Shown here: positions 1-8,234 of the stretch, piece by piece | Layout: every line of letters begins with the position of its first letter | Numbering within the stretch: position 1 is the first letter of the stretch | Source of the DNA: Draconibacterium orientale | Lineage (GTDB): Bacteria; Bacteroidota; Bacteroidia; Bacteroidales; JAADGE01 | Direction of reading: 5' to 3' | Length of the DNA: 37,624 bases | Assembly: GCA_020721645.1 (NCBI GenBank) | Contig: DYMH01000020.1 | Coordinates: 1 to 37,624, forward strand | Made by a program: the position numbers and the translations under genes | Notes under the pieces: generated by a model | What the model saw: the letters and a program-made list of their open reading frames with translations, nothing else | Databases searched by the model: none | Told to the model about the DNA's origin: nothing

Positions 1-133
1 TGCACATAAATTTGAATTGGTCGCAAATTGTATTGATTAAGTAAATAAGTCTAATCATTTTATATTTTTTTTACCGTCATTTTTGCAACACATCATCACA
101 TCAACACATCACAACATTTTCACATTTTTCAAT

Positions 134-141
134 TATCTTTG
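134..141 (+). promoter_or_regulatory. Bacteroidota -7 promoter element upstream of the DEAD-box helicase
   Basis: TATCTTTG matches the TAnnTTTG element of Bacteroidota primary-sigma promoters and ends 22 bases before the ATG at 164. No clear TTTG -33 box lies at the expected distance, so this rests on the -7 element alone. It supports the ATG at 164 over the upstream in-frame ATG at 83, which would lie ahead of the promoter. Confidence 0.45.
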
Positions 142-163
142 CATTTCAATTTATTCGCATTTT

Positions 164-1420
164 ATGAAATTTGAAAAATATCGATTTAATACTGCTCTCG
201 AAAAAAATATCACAGAAATGGGCTTTCGTCGCCCAACCGATATTCAATTCAAATCCATTCCTCCCATTCTCAAAGGCGAAGACGTATTAGCAGTGGCTCA
301 AACCGGAACCGGAAAAACGGCAGCTTTTGCCATTCCGGTTTTGCATATTTTGAGCGAAAATCGGTTGAAACGCCGAGAAAAAGAAATCAAATGCTTGGTG
401 ATGGTGCCCACGCGTGAACTGGCGGAACAGATTACCGGCGTTTTCGAGAATTTGAGCAAAAATACCGATTTGCAAATTATTTCGATATACGGCGGGGTGG
501 AACAAGACCCGCAAATAAAAAAATTACAATCCGGTGCCGATATTCTGATTGCCACACCGGGGCGAATGTTCGATTTGGTAAGTCAGGGATTCATTGTTTT
601 GGATTATCTTAAAATCCTCATTCTCGACGAAGCCGACCGAATGCTCGACAAAGGTTTTATTCGCGATATTCGGGATTTAATAAAATTTTTGCCCAAAAAA
701 CGACAAACACTTTTTTTCTCGGCAACCATCGATAAGGATATTAAAGAATTGGCATATTCCTTGGTTTACAAGCCTGTACGGATTCAAATCTCGCCCAAAG
801 ATCCGGTTGCAAAAAACATCACACATTCCGTAGCTTTTATCAAACAAGACGATAAACGTTTTTTTCTCGAACGTGTTGTTAAAGAAAATCCGGAAAGTAA
901 AATTTTGGTTTTCGTACGCACCAAAGTCCGTGCCGAACGTGTGTTGAAAGCTTTGGAACGTGTCGATATCAAAAGCGAAACCCTGCACGGCGACAAAGAC
1001 CAGCAAAATCGTTTCGATGTTCTCAATCGTTTTCGTTCGGGCGAAACTCTAATATTAATAACCACCGACGTTTCATCGAGAGGCATCGATATCGAAGGTG
1101 TTGAATTTGTTGTGAATTACGACTTGCCCGAAATCCCCGAAAATTATGTGCATCGTGTGGGTCGCACCGGACGTGGTACTCACAAAGGAAACGCCCTTTC
1201 GTTTTGCAGCGAAGAAGAAAATGAATTGCTCAGCGAAATCGAAGAATTTCTGGGGCAAAAAATTCAAATCCTCGAAATCAAAAAAGATGAATACGAAACA
1301 ACAATCGATTTTTCGGAGCAAGCCGTGGACGATTGGAAAACACTTATCAAAGAAGATGAGAAAAAATCAACCGAAATTGAACAATTGAAAAGACGCAAAA
1401 AGAAAAAGAAGAAAAAATAA
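164..1420 (+). CDS. DEAD-box ATP-dependent RNA helicase (RhlE-like)
   Basis: ATP-dependent RNA helicase of superfamily 2, acting in the cytoplasm on structured RNA (ribosome assembly, RNA decay or cold adaptation in the family). Visible motifs in order are the Q-motif region GFRRPTDIQ, motif I AQTGTGKT, motif Ia PTRELAEQ, motif II DEAD, motif III SAT and motif VI HRVGRTGRG. The protein is 418 residues from the ATG at 164, a normal RecA1-RecA2 core, and ends in a Lys/Arg-rich tail (RRKKKKKKK) that probably adds non-specific RNA binding. An in-frame ATG at 83 would add 27 residues unlike the family, and a TAnnTTTG element lies between the two starts, so 164 is preferred. It appears monocistronic. 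The RhlE-type assignment is from the short core and basic tail and is less certain than the DEAD-box call. Confidence 0.93.
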   Translation: MKFEKYRFNTALEKNITEMGFRRPTDIQFKSIPPILKGEDVLAVAQTGTGKTAAFAIPVLHILSENRLKRREKEIKCLVMVPTRELAEQITGVFENLSKNTDLQIISIYGGVEQDPQIKKLQSGADILIATPGRMFDLVSQGFIVLDYLKILILDEADRMLDKGFIRDIRDLIKFLPKKRQTLFFSATIDKDIKELAYSLVYKPVRIQISPKDPVAKNITHSVAFIKQDDKRFFLERVVKENPESKILVFVRTKVRAERVLKALERVDIKSETLHGDKDQQNRFDVLNRFRSGETLILITTDVSSRGIDIEGVEFVVNYDLPEIPENYVHRVGRTGRGTHKGNALSFCSEEENELLSEIEEFLGQKIQILEIKKDEYETTIDFSEQAVDDWKTLIKEDEKKSTEIEQLKRRKKKKKKK

Positions 1421-1463
1421 TGTGGAAATTTGAAAATTAGAAAATGTGGAAATGTGGAAATGA
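1420..1463. repeat. short degenerate direct repeat (ATGTGGAA units)
   Basis: Three copies of ATGTGGAA lie just after the helicase stop; the last two are tandem as AATGTGGA at 1443-1458. A related tract in the other orientation (TTTCCACATT) lies at about 14838-14860 between two thioredoxin genes. It looks like low-complexity spacer repeat rather than a gene. Confidence 0.4.
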
Positions 1464-1519
1464 AAGTAATGAAATAATTTTCTTGTATCTTGATACTTGT
1501 GTCTTGATAACTTTCCCTT

Positions 1520-1837
1520 TTACATTGCCAAATATTCCAATGCTTCTTCTTTTGTATCGAAAGGGACTTGTTTATTTTTTACAAATTTGTTGTAGGCTTG
1601 CAATAATATTTTTTTCACGCCGGTGATACCAAGAATTGCGGATTTAAGGGTTTTTGCATCAAAAATATCCGGACCAAGTTCTTTGGCACGTTTCAAAAAT
1701 TCATCGTTACCAAAATTACCTGTAAAATCGTTCAAGGTCAAAAATTGTTCGTTCGTTTTACGAAATTCCGCAGCAACATCTTCAAGAACTTTAAGCATTT
1801 CCTGTGAGTTTTTGCAACTTTTGTAATCAATATACAT
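1520..1837 (-). CDS. small STAS/SpoIIAA-like protein
   Basis: A 105-residue cytoplasmic protein with no signal peptide or membrane segment. It begins MYIDYKSCKNSQEM and ends with FDTKEEALEYLA. This closing pattern (F-T-x-EEA-x-x-WL/YL) is typical of SpoIIAA-like STAS proteins of Bacteroidota and recurs in the protein at 20996-21406 (FNTVEEAKEWL). The central TLNDFTG segment resembles the strand before the STAS phosphorylation loop, but no kinase or phosphatase partner is nearby, so an anti-sigma-antagonist role cannot be claimed. An in-frame ATG at 1876 would add 13 residues; 1837 fits the family start better. A well-formed promoter lies upstream on this strand (1910-1940). Confidence 0.7.
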   Translation of the reverse strand: MYIDYKSCKNSQEMLKVLEDVAAEFRKTNEQFLTLNDFTGNFGNDEFLKRAKELGPDIFDAKTLKSAILGITGVKKILLQAYNKFVKNKQVPFDTKEEALEYLAM

Positions 1838-1909
1838 GATTTTTTTTTCTTTAAAGGAAATGTATGAAATATTCATAATTTTGAAGATTATTTCTTTTTT
1901 TTGATGTTA

Positions 1910-1940
1910 CAAATATATGCCCAATTCTTATCTTTTCAAA
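1910..1940 (-). promoter_or_regulatory. Bacteroidota-type promoter for the STAS-like gene
   Basis: Read on the minus strand, TTTG (1940-1937) is followed after exactly 19 bases by TATATTTG (1917-1910), matching the TTTG-N19-TAnnTTTG consensus. Transcription would begin near 1903, upstream of both candidate starts of the minus-strand gene. Confidence 0.65.
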
Positions 1941-1960
1941 CTGATAATTTTTGTTTTAGA

Positions 1961-3022
1961 ATGCTTTTAGAAAATCAAAAATCAACTCAAAATAACAGCT
2001 TGAACAGAAATTATTTTTTAAAAATATTTTTTGTTCTTACAGCAACTTTTATGCTTTCGTGTAAGCAAGAGCAAAACCTTCCGCAAGTGTCGTTTTATTA
2101 TTGGAAAACGAACTTTAAATTATCGGATTTTGAAGAAAATGTATTGAAAAAAAACGATGTCCGCAACTTGTATATTCGTTATTTCGATGTCGATTTAGAT
2201 TCGGAGCAAAAGCCATTTCCACGACAGGTAATTCGTTTCGCCCAAAAACCCGGAAATTTCAAAATCGTTCCCGTCGTATATATCAAAAATGCAGCAATGC
2301 TCCACAAATCGCTGAATATAAGCCAAACCGCAGAAAACATCATCAAATTAATCAATCAAATCAACACCAAAAACAACATTTCGTGCAATGAAATTCAAAT
2401 CGATTGCGATTGGACACTCAAAAGTCGCGATAATTTCATGAAATTCATTGCCGTATTTAAAAAAATCAGTCAAAAACGTCTTTCGGTAACCATTCGCTTA
2501 CATCAAATAAAATATTACACCAAAACCGGCATTCCCGGTGCCGACAGCGGCGTTCTCATGTATTACAACATGGGAACTCTTGCAGCCGATTCGCTCAATT
2601 CGGTTTACGACCGCTCGATTGCCCAAAAATATTTGCCTTCGCTCCGAAAATATCCCTTAGATTTAGATATTGCTTTGCCCATTTTTTATCGTGCCGTTCT
2701 TATTCGCAATAAAAAAATCGAAAATTTAATCAGCAAAGTCAATGCTCAAAATTTCGATTACGACAGTAGTTTTCTTGTTCTTGATGAAAATAATATCAAA
2801 GTAAAAAAATCAAATTTTAAATTTGGATATTATTTTAAAGAAAACGATGAAATTAAAATTGAATCCATTAATTTTGAAGAAATAACAGAAATGTGCAACG
2901 ATTTGAAAACACACCTCTCAATAACACCTAAAAATCTGATATTTTACGATTTAGATTCTATAAACTTAAAACAATTCGACCATGAAAACCAAAATTTTAA
3001 AACGCTTACTCATCACTTTTAG
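1961..3022 (+). CDS. exported lipoprotein, possible TIM-barrel (DUF3142-like) domain
   Basis: A 353-residue predicted lipoprotein. The hydrophobic segment FLKIFFVLTATFMLSC gives a lipobox with Cys34. The mature part begins VSFYYWKTNFKL and contains LYIRYFDVDLD, then EIQIDCDWTLKSRDNF, which looks like an acidic strand end of a TIM-barrel of the glycosidase-like kind; this resembles DUF3142-type proteins, but I cannot confirm the family. The ATG at 1961 places the signal peptide correctly; an in-frame ATG at 1901 would add 20 residues. Its 3' end overlaps the next gene by 41 bases in another frame, so the two are almost certainly co-transcribed and translationally coupled. The function is unknown; a surface or periplasmic carbohydrate-related role is a guess. 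Confidence 0.75.
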   Translation: MLLENQKSTQNNSLNRNYFLKIFFVLTATFMLSCKQEQNLPQVSFYYWKTNFKLSDFEENVLKKNDVRNLYIRYFDVDLDSEQKPFPRQVIRFAQKPGNFKIVPVVYIKNAAMLHKSLNISQTAENIIKLINQINTKNNISCNEIQIDCDWTLKSRDNFMKFIAVFKKISQKRLSVTIRLHQIKYYTKTGIPGADSGVLMYYNMGTLAADSLNSVYDRSIAQKYLPSLRKYPLDLDIALPIFYRAVLIRNKKIENLISKVNAQNFDYDSSFLVLDENNIKVKKSNFKFGYYFKENDEIKIESINFEEITEMCNDLKTHLSITPKNLIFYDLDSINLKQFDHENQNFKTLTHHF

Positions 3023-5237
3023 CTTCCTCTTTATTGCCGGTTTCAGCATTGTTTGGGCATGTTCCGGCGATGATTCGCAATGGTTCGGATATTCGGATTT
3101 TGCGCCCGAACCGTTTGTTGAAAAATCCTATAAACCCCTTCTTTATTCGCCTTACGAAATGTTTTACGGCATCAATTACGATGACAAACACATTTCACGT
3201 TTCAACGATGAACTTCTTACCGATTGGGCAGTGTATCTGAAAAATGGCATGAATCAATCGCAAATCCGGTTTTTACTACTCGATAATGACAATAAAATTG
3301 ATATCGAAGGCTTATTTGATTATATTTCGAATAAAACCAAAAATGCCGCTTATAACCAATGGGATTCACAAATTAATTTAAACGACCCCAAAATTGTTGC
3401 ATTTATTGAGTTTTTGAATCTTGCAAAAAAAATCGAACAAAGTACCGTAAATTCAATCGATTATTGGAATTACGATAATGCCGTACTTGACTCTAATGTA
3501 AAACCCGATTTGATTTTAGAAGCCGAACAAAAATATAAAAAGACACAAGATAAATTTCTGCAAAATCGCTATTGGTTTCAAACCGTAAAAGCTTATTTTT
3601 ACAGTGATACACGTAAATCAGTCATTTCATTTTTCGAAAAAACAAAAAACGAATTTCCTAAAAATACATTGTATTACAGAGCCTTATCCTATGTTGCAGG
3701 TGCCGAATACAAAGCAGGAAATTTTTCGCGTTCCAATTATTTAAACAGCCTTGTTTTCGATAAATGTCCGAGTTTGCGAATCGTTGCCGCCTTCGATTTT
3801 CACCCGCAAAGCGAAACCGATTGGAATCAGTCGCTCAATTTGGCTCAAAATAACAACGAAAAAGCCGCACTTTGGGCTCTTTTAGGATATTATGTTGATG
3901 AAATACGCGCCATCGACGAAATCTATAAATTAAATCCCAAAAGCGAACATCTCAATTATCTTCTCACACGTGCCGTAAACAAAGAAGAAAAAAAATTGCA
4001 CGAAATCGAGCTTACGTCGCCAACGATTTATAAAAACGATTTGAAAAAAATTCTCGATGCCAATACTTTAAAAATTATCAATACCATAGCCTTATCCGAA
4101 AAAACCGAAAAACCGTATTTGTGGAATTTAGCGGTAGGTTATCTTCAAACCTTAAACGCTGATTATGTTGCGGCACGTCAGTTTTTCGATAAATCTGAAA
4201 AACAAATCGGCACAAACGAAATCTATAAACAACAATTACGCTTGCTGCGATTCGTGAATACTTTGAGCGAAATTACCGAGATGAATGCCGATAACGAAAC
4301 AAAAATTCTATCCGATTTGAATTGGATTTATTTCGATGCCTACAAAACATCTGCCGATGGATTTCGATACGAAAAAGCTCTTTCGTGGAGCCATACCTAC
4401 ATTTCGGCATTGTACGCCGCACAAAATAATGCTGTTTTTGCCGAATTATTCAATCCTGTAAATGGTTTTTATCAAGACCCGGAAAAATTAGAAGCCATGA
4501 AAACGTTCCTGTCGAAAAATTCAAAATCGGCATACGAAAAAATGGCTGCAAGCATTTATCCTATTGATTTGAACGATATTTATGCCTATCAAGCCGTACG
4601 GGCAACCTACGAAAATAAAACAGATGACGCTCAGGTTTTTATGGCAAAAGCCGAAGGAATTAAGGACGGAATGTTAAAAGGAAACCCGTTTAACGGAAAT
4701 GTCAAAGACTGCCACGATTGCGACCATGCTGCTTTACAGAAAACCAAATACAGCAAACTGCGTTTTGTCGAAATCATTCAAATTATGCAGAATAAACTAA
4801 AAAACGGTGAAGAGCTATATAACAATAATCTTTTACTCGGAAACGCATTTTATAATATTTCGCATTTCGGCAATGCTCGATTTTTCTACGAAGGGAAAAT
4901 CATAGGAACAGATTATTATTCGGCTTGGGATATTGCAGGCGAATACAAAAATATGCTAACCGATATGAGCCTTGCAAAAAAATATTATCAAAACGCATAC
5001 GATGTCGCCGCCACAAACGAACAAAAAGCCAAATGTGCATACATGCTTGCCAAGTGCGAACGAAACGAATTTTACAACGAATCCATATATTCCCAATCGG
5101 AATGGGATTACAGTAACAATGTCGATTTCAAAGCATGGAACGGTTTCAAACTCCTATCAACCTTATATTCAGATACAAAATATTATCAAGAAGTGATTCG
5201 CGAATGCGATTATTTCTCTAAATATTCCCAAAATTAA
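2982..5237 (+). CDS. large exported protein with repeat-like helical region, unknown function
   Basis: A 751-residue exported protein. The N-terminus MKTKILKRLLITFSFLF..VWAC gives a signal peptide with a possible lipobox at Cys27. The early mature region CSGDDSQWFGYSDFAPE is followed by a long helical section rich in Tyr, Ala and Asn. Segments such as YYRALSYVAGAEYKAGNFSR and YQNAYDVAATNEQKAKCAYM resemble tetratricopeptide-type helical hairpins, but the repeats are divergent. A CHDCDH stretch (about residue 570) could bind metal. The start at 2982 lies inside the end of the preceding lipoprotein gene, and a strong terminator follows the stop at once, so the two form a closed two-gene operon. 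I do not recognise an enzymatic domain. Confidence 0.8.
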   Translation: MKTKILKRLLITFSFLFIAGFSIVWACSGDDSQWFGYSDFAPEPFVEKSYKPLLYSPYEMFYGINYDDKHISRFNDELLTDWAVYLKNGMNQSQIRFLLLDNDNKIDIEGLFDYISNKTKNAAYNQWDSQINLNDPKIVAFIEFLNLAKKIEQSTVNSIDYWNYDNAVLDSNVKPDLILEAEQKYKKTQDKFLQNRYWFQTVKAYFYSDTRKSVISFFEKTKNEFPKNTLYYRALSYVAGAEYKAGNFSRSNYLNSLVFDKCPSLRIVAAFDFHPQSETDWNQSLNLAQNNNEKAALWALLGYYVDEIRAIDEIYKLNPKSEHLNYLLTRAVNKEEKKLHEIELTSPTIYKNDLKKILDANTLKIINTIALSEKTEKPYLWNLAVGYLQTLNADYVAARQFFDKSEKQIGTNEIYKQQLRLLRFVNTLSEITEMNADNETKILSDLNWIYFDAYKTSADGFRYEKALSWSHTYISALYAAQNNAVFAELFNPVNGFYQDPEKLEAMKTFLSKNSKSAYEKMAASIYPIDLNDIYAYQAVRATYENKTDDAQVFMAKAEGIKDGMLKGNPFNGNVKDCHDCDHAALQKTKYSKLRFVEIIQIMQNKLKNGEELYNNNLLLGNAFYNISHFGNARFFYEGKIIGTDYYSAWDIAGEYKNMLTDMSLAKKYYQNAYDVAATNEQKAKCAYMLAKCERNEFYNESIYSQSEWDYSNNVDFKAWNGFKLLSTLYSDTKYYQEVIRECDYFSKYSQN

Positions 5238-5241
5238 TCTC

Positions 5242-5273
5242 AAAAAAACTGCTTAATTTTAAGCAGTTTTTTT
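5242..5273 (+). terminator. rho-independent terminator
   Basis: A 15-bp perfect stem (AAAAAAACTGCTTAA with its complement) with a TT loop ends in seven T, starting 4 bases after the stop of the 751-residue gene. Confidence 0.88.
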
Positions 5274-5374
5274 GATTTTCACCTCAACATAAAAAGAAAA
5301 ATGCTTATCCCGATTATTACCTATATAGTTTGTAAAATTTGTATCTTATTGTAAAACAGTGAAAAAAGAAATTA

Positions 5375-5456
5375 TTTTTTGAGACGTGTGCAACACGTCT
5401 CTACGTGCAAAACTTTCTGCATGCTGTGTAGAGACGACTTGCGGTCGTCTCAAAAA
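5375..5456. repeat. double-hairpin palindromic repeat (REP/BIME-like)
   Basis: Two 21-base hairpins, 5381-5401 (9-bp stem, 3-base loop) and 5431-5451 (8-bp stem, 5-base loop), each begin GAGACG and end CGTCTC. They face each other: CGTCTCTAC at 5396-5404 is complementary to GTAGAGACG at 5428-5436, and the outer edges (TTTTTTGAGACG and CGTCTCAAAAAT) also pair. The whole unit can fold as one long stem or as two small ones. The GTAGAGACG core is a widespread intergenic repeat in Bacteroidota and other phyla (general knowledge); no second copy was found in this window. Confidence 0.75.
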
Positions 5457-5523
5457 TAAAAAATTGTTTCAAAATATCATTTTAGGTTTTATCCGGGATA
5501 AGCGTAAAAGAAATATATACTTT

Positions 5524-5620
5524 GATTGGTTGATTATTTGATGTAATGATATGCTTATCATGCTGAATATTAAACATTTACAAACATCTAAAAGTAAACA
5601 AATAAACCGTTTTTAGTATA
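5524..5620 (+). repeat. 97-bp dispersed intergenic repeat, copy A
   Basis: This copy aligns without gaps to 23841-23937 on the opposite strand, with about 80 of 97 positions identical by hand count. The best conserved parts are ATTGGTTGATTATTTGATGT at one end, TGAATATTAAA in the middle and TAGTATA at the other end. Its start also matches the region at 10902. Confidence 0.75.
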
Positions 5621-5725
5621 TTTTAATTCCCAAAAAAGATAAAAACACCAAAATTATTCATCTCAATTTAAACTTTTTTGAAAACCCAAAGTCAAATCAA
5701 CTCAAAAAATTATTATCTCTGAAAA

Positions 5726-8182
5726 ATGAAAAAAAATATTCTGACAATTATCTTCATCTTAACATTTAGTGCGGTATTTTCGCAAAACAGCCATTCGGGC
5801 AGTAAAATGGAAGCCGGACCCAAAGAAGGCATCATCAAAGGAAATGTTAAAAGTGAGCAAACCGGTTTAAATATTTCGTATGCCACAATCGCGCTTTACT
5901 CGCAAAGAGATTCAACTTTAATTTCGGGAGCTGCTACGAAAGACGACGGAAGTTTTGAAATTACCGAAACTCCCTACGGCAAATTCTATATCATTGTTGA
6001 TTTTATTGGTTTTCACAAGAAAACTATTTCTGATATTAAAGTAACACCTAATTCAAAAGTTTTCGATTGCGGTGAAGTAAGACTCGCAGATGCCGACCAA
6101 GTTCTTGACGAAGTGAATGTTACGGCAGATAAAAATCAAATGCAATATAAAATCGACAAAAAAGTGGTCAATCTGTCGCAAAACATTAATGCAGCAGGCG
6201 GCACCATAGTCGATGCGCTGGAAAGTGTGCCTTCGGTAAAAGTTGATGTGGACGGAAATGTTTCGCTTCGCGGAAGCTCAAATTTTACGGTTCTTATCGA
6301 CGGAAAACCTTCGGTACTCAGCGGCAGCGACGCACTGAATCAAATTCCGTCGTCGGCGGTGGATAATATCGAAATTATCACCAATCCTTCGGCAAAATAC
6401 GACCCCGACGGAACTTCTGGAATCATTAACGTGGTGATGAAAAAACAACAAAAAAGCGGTTTCAACGGCGTTGTGAATGCGATGGTGGGTACTAACGACA
6501 AATATTCGGGCGATTTTCTGTTCAATCTGCGAACAAAAAAAATCAACTATTTCATCTCGGCAGCCTATGCACATCGCAATAACGAAGGAAAACGAAATTC
6601 GCTTCGGGAGAGTTATTCGAATGATTCCGTAAATTATTTGCAAACAATAGGAACCGGACAATTTTTGATGGAGAATTATTCTGTTAAAGGCGGATTGGAA
6701 TTTTTTCTGAACGATAAAAATACTTTGTCGCTCACCGGTGAAATCGGAAAACACGGAATGCTTCGTGCCTTGGAGTCAAAATATTATAATTATCATTCTT
6801 ACGATGATTTTCAAGAATACTCACTCGGAAGCAGTAATTTCGATATGAACGGCAATTATTACACCGGAAGCCTCGATTTCACACATAATTTTGCACAAAA
6901 AGGGCATAAAATATTGTTTTCCGGCTCGTATTCCTATTTTCCGGGGAAAACAGAAAGTACTTCAAATCAAGATTTAACGGATTCGCAATGGAATTTGATG
7001 AATATCATCTTAAAAAATAAGAACATTCAAGATCGAAATACAAACCGAATGACTCTCAAATCGGATTATACATTGCCTATTTCCGAAACACAAATTTTTG
7101 AGGCGGGATATCAATATCAAAGCTCGACAGTTGTAGGAGATTACGATTACAGCAAATTCGATACTCTGAATTCGATTTGGGTTGATGATGCGTTGATGAG
7201 CAATTCGATGGATTTTAAACGTGAAATACAATCGGTTTATTCGACCTATTCTTCGAAATTTGCAGGTCTGGATTTTAAAGCCGGTTTGCGTGCCGAATAC
7301 ACAAATCAATATTTGAATCAAAAAACGAGTTCGGAAGAATATAAAGTAAATCGTTTCGATTTTTTCCCCTCGTTCAGCGTGTCGAAAGATTTTGGGAAAG
7401 GTCGTCAAATGCAAGCGGCATACAGTCGCCGCGTCAATCGCCCTCAGGAATGGAACATGAATCCGTTTCCCGGAATGAGCGATGCCTACACCATGCGAAT
7501 CGGCAATCCGGCTTTGCGTCCCGAATTTATCGACTCCTATGATTTAAGCTATCAACATATGATTGGCAGACAAACCATTGTTTTAGATGCGTATTATCGA
7601 CACGAAAAAGACGGTATTGATCATATCGAAACTTTGGGTGCCGAAGATATTATGATTCACACGTTTGCCAACGTAAACGAAACGCACTCCGTAGGTGCCG
7701 AACTGTCGTCGAATTTAGATATTGCACGCCGGCTTAAAGTGTTTGCGGCAGCCAACATTTTTTATTACGAATTGTATTCCGATATTAACAACGAGCCAAA
7801 AACATTAAGCAGTACGAATGCCGAATTGAGCCTCAACTCGACGATTTCTTTAAGCAAAACTACGAAATTTCAAATTAATGCTCGTTACGAAAGCCCGACC
7901 GTAGAATCGCAAGGAACGGAAAAAGAAATGTATCGTTTGGATTTATCGCTGCGGCAAGAATTTTTCGGCAAAAAACTTTCGGTTGTTCTCAAAGCACAAG
8001 ACCCGTTTGCAATATCGAAACACGAATCGACAAGCTACGGAACTAATTACAACATCACTAATGATTTTCGCAGAGAGCAACAAGTTTATATGCTTACGTT
8101 GAGTTATAAAATAAATAATTACAAAACCGAAAAACGCGAACGCGACGAAAACGGCGGAGGCGGCGAAGGTTTTGATATGTAA
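5726..8182 (+). CDS. outer-membrane beta-barrel receptor, OMP_b-brl (TonB-dependent receptor-like) family
   Basis: An 818-residue outer-membrane protein. A signal peptide (MKKNILTIIFILTFSAVFSQ) is followed by a CarboxypepD_reg-like beta-sandwich at about residues 37-110 (GIIKGNVKSEQTG, SYATIALYS, GSFEITETPYG). A plug-like region at about 125-215 contains ALESVPSVKVDVDGNVSLRG and VLIDGKPSVLSG, both hallmarks of this family. The rest is a beta-barrel of alternating aromatic strands, with the conserved YSRRVNRP-type segment near residue 570. The C-terminus is a Gly-rich tail (NGGGGEGFDM). The family lies close to TonB-dependent receptors and often lacks a partner lipoprotein; none is adjacent. 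The substrate cannot be read from sequence. Confidence 0.9.
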   Translation: MKKNILTIIFILTFSAVFSQNSHSGSKMEAGPKEGIIKGNVKSEQTGLNISYATIALYSQRDSTLISGAATKDDGSFEITETPYGKFYIIVDFIGFHKKTISDIKVTPNSKVFDCGEVRLADADQVLDEVNVTADKNQMQYKIDKKVVNLSQNINAAGGTIVDALESVPSVKVDVDGNVSLRGSSNFTVLIDGKPSVLSGSDALNQIPSSAVDNIEIITNPSAKYDPDGTSGIINVVMKKQQKSGFNGVVNAMVGTNDKYSGDFLFNLRTKKINYFISAAYAHRNNEGKRNSLRESYSNDSVNYLQTIGTGQFLMENYSVKGGLEFFLNDKNTLSLTGEIGKHGMLRALESKYYNYHSYDDFQEYSLGSSNFDMNGNYYTGSLDFTHNFAQKGHKILFSGSYSYFPGKTESTSNQDLTDSQWNLMNIILKNKNIQDRNTNRMTLKSDYTLPISETQIFEAGYQYQSSTVVGDYDYSKFDTLNSIWVDDALMSNSMDFKREIQSVYSTYSSKFAGLDFKAGLRAEYTNQYLNQKTSSEEYKVNRFDFFPSFSVSKDFGKGRQMQAAYSRRVNRPQEWNMNPFPGMSDAYTMRIGNPALRPEFIDSYDLSYQHMIGRQTIVLDAYYRHEKDGIDHIETLGAEDIMIHTFANVNETHSVGAELSSNLDIARRLKVFAAANIFYYELYSDINNEPKTLSSTNAELSLNSTISLSKTTKFQINARYESPTVESQGTEKEMYRLDLSLRQEFFGKKLSVVLKAQDPFAISKHESTSYGTNYNITNDFRREQQVYMLTLSYKINNYKTEKRERDENGGGGEGFDM

Positions 8183-8234
8183 TTTGATATTTTGAAGGAA
8201 GAAGTATAATTTCGGAAAAATTATTTTTGAATTT

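Larger units (their letters stand above)
5238..5725. other. 488-bp intergenic region: terminator plus two repeat elements, no gene
   Basis: No convincing coding frame. It holds the terminator at 5242-5273, the double-hairpin repeat at 5375-5456, one copy of the 97-bp dispersed repeat at 5524-5620, and the AT-rich leader of the outer-membrane receptor gene. Confidence 0.7.

Noticed and set aside
83-163. Longer N-terminus of the DEAD-box helicase from the ATG at 83
   Set aside because: The extra 27 residues do not look like the family and a -7 promoter element at 134-141 lies inside them.
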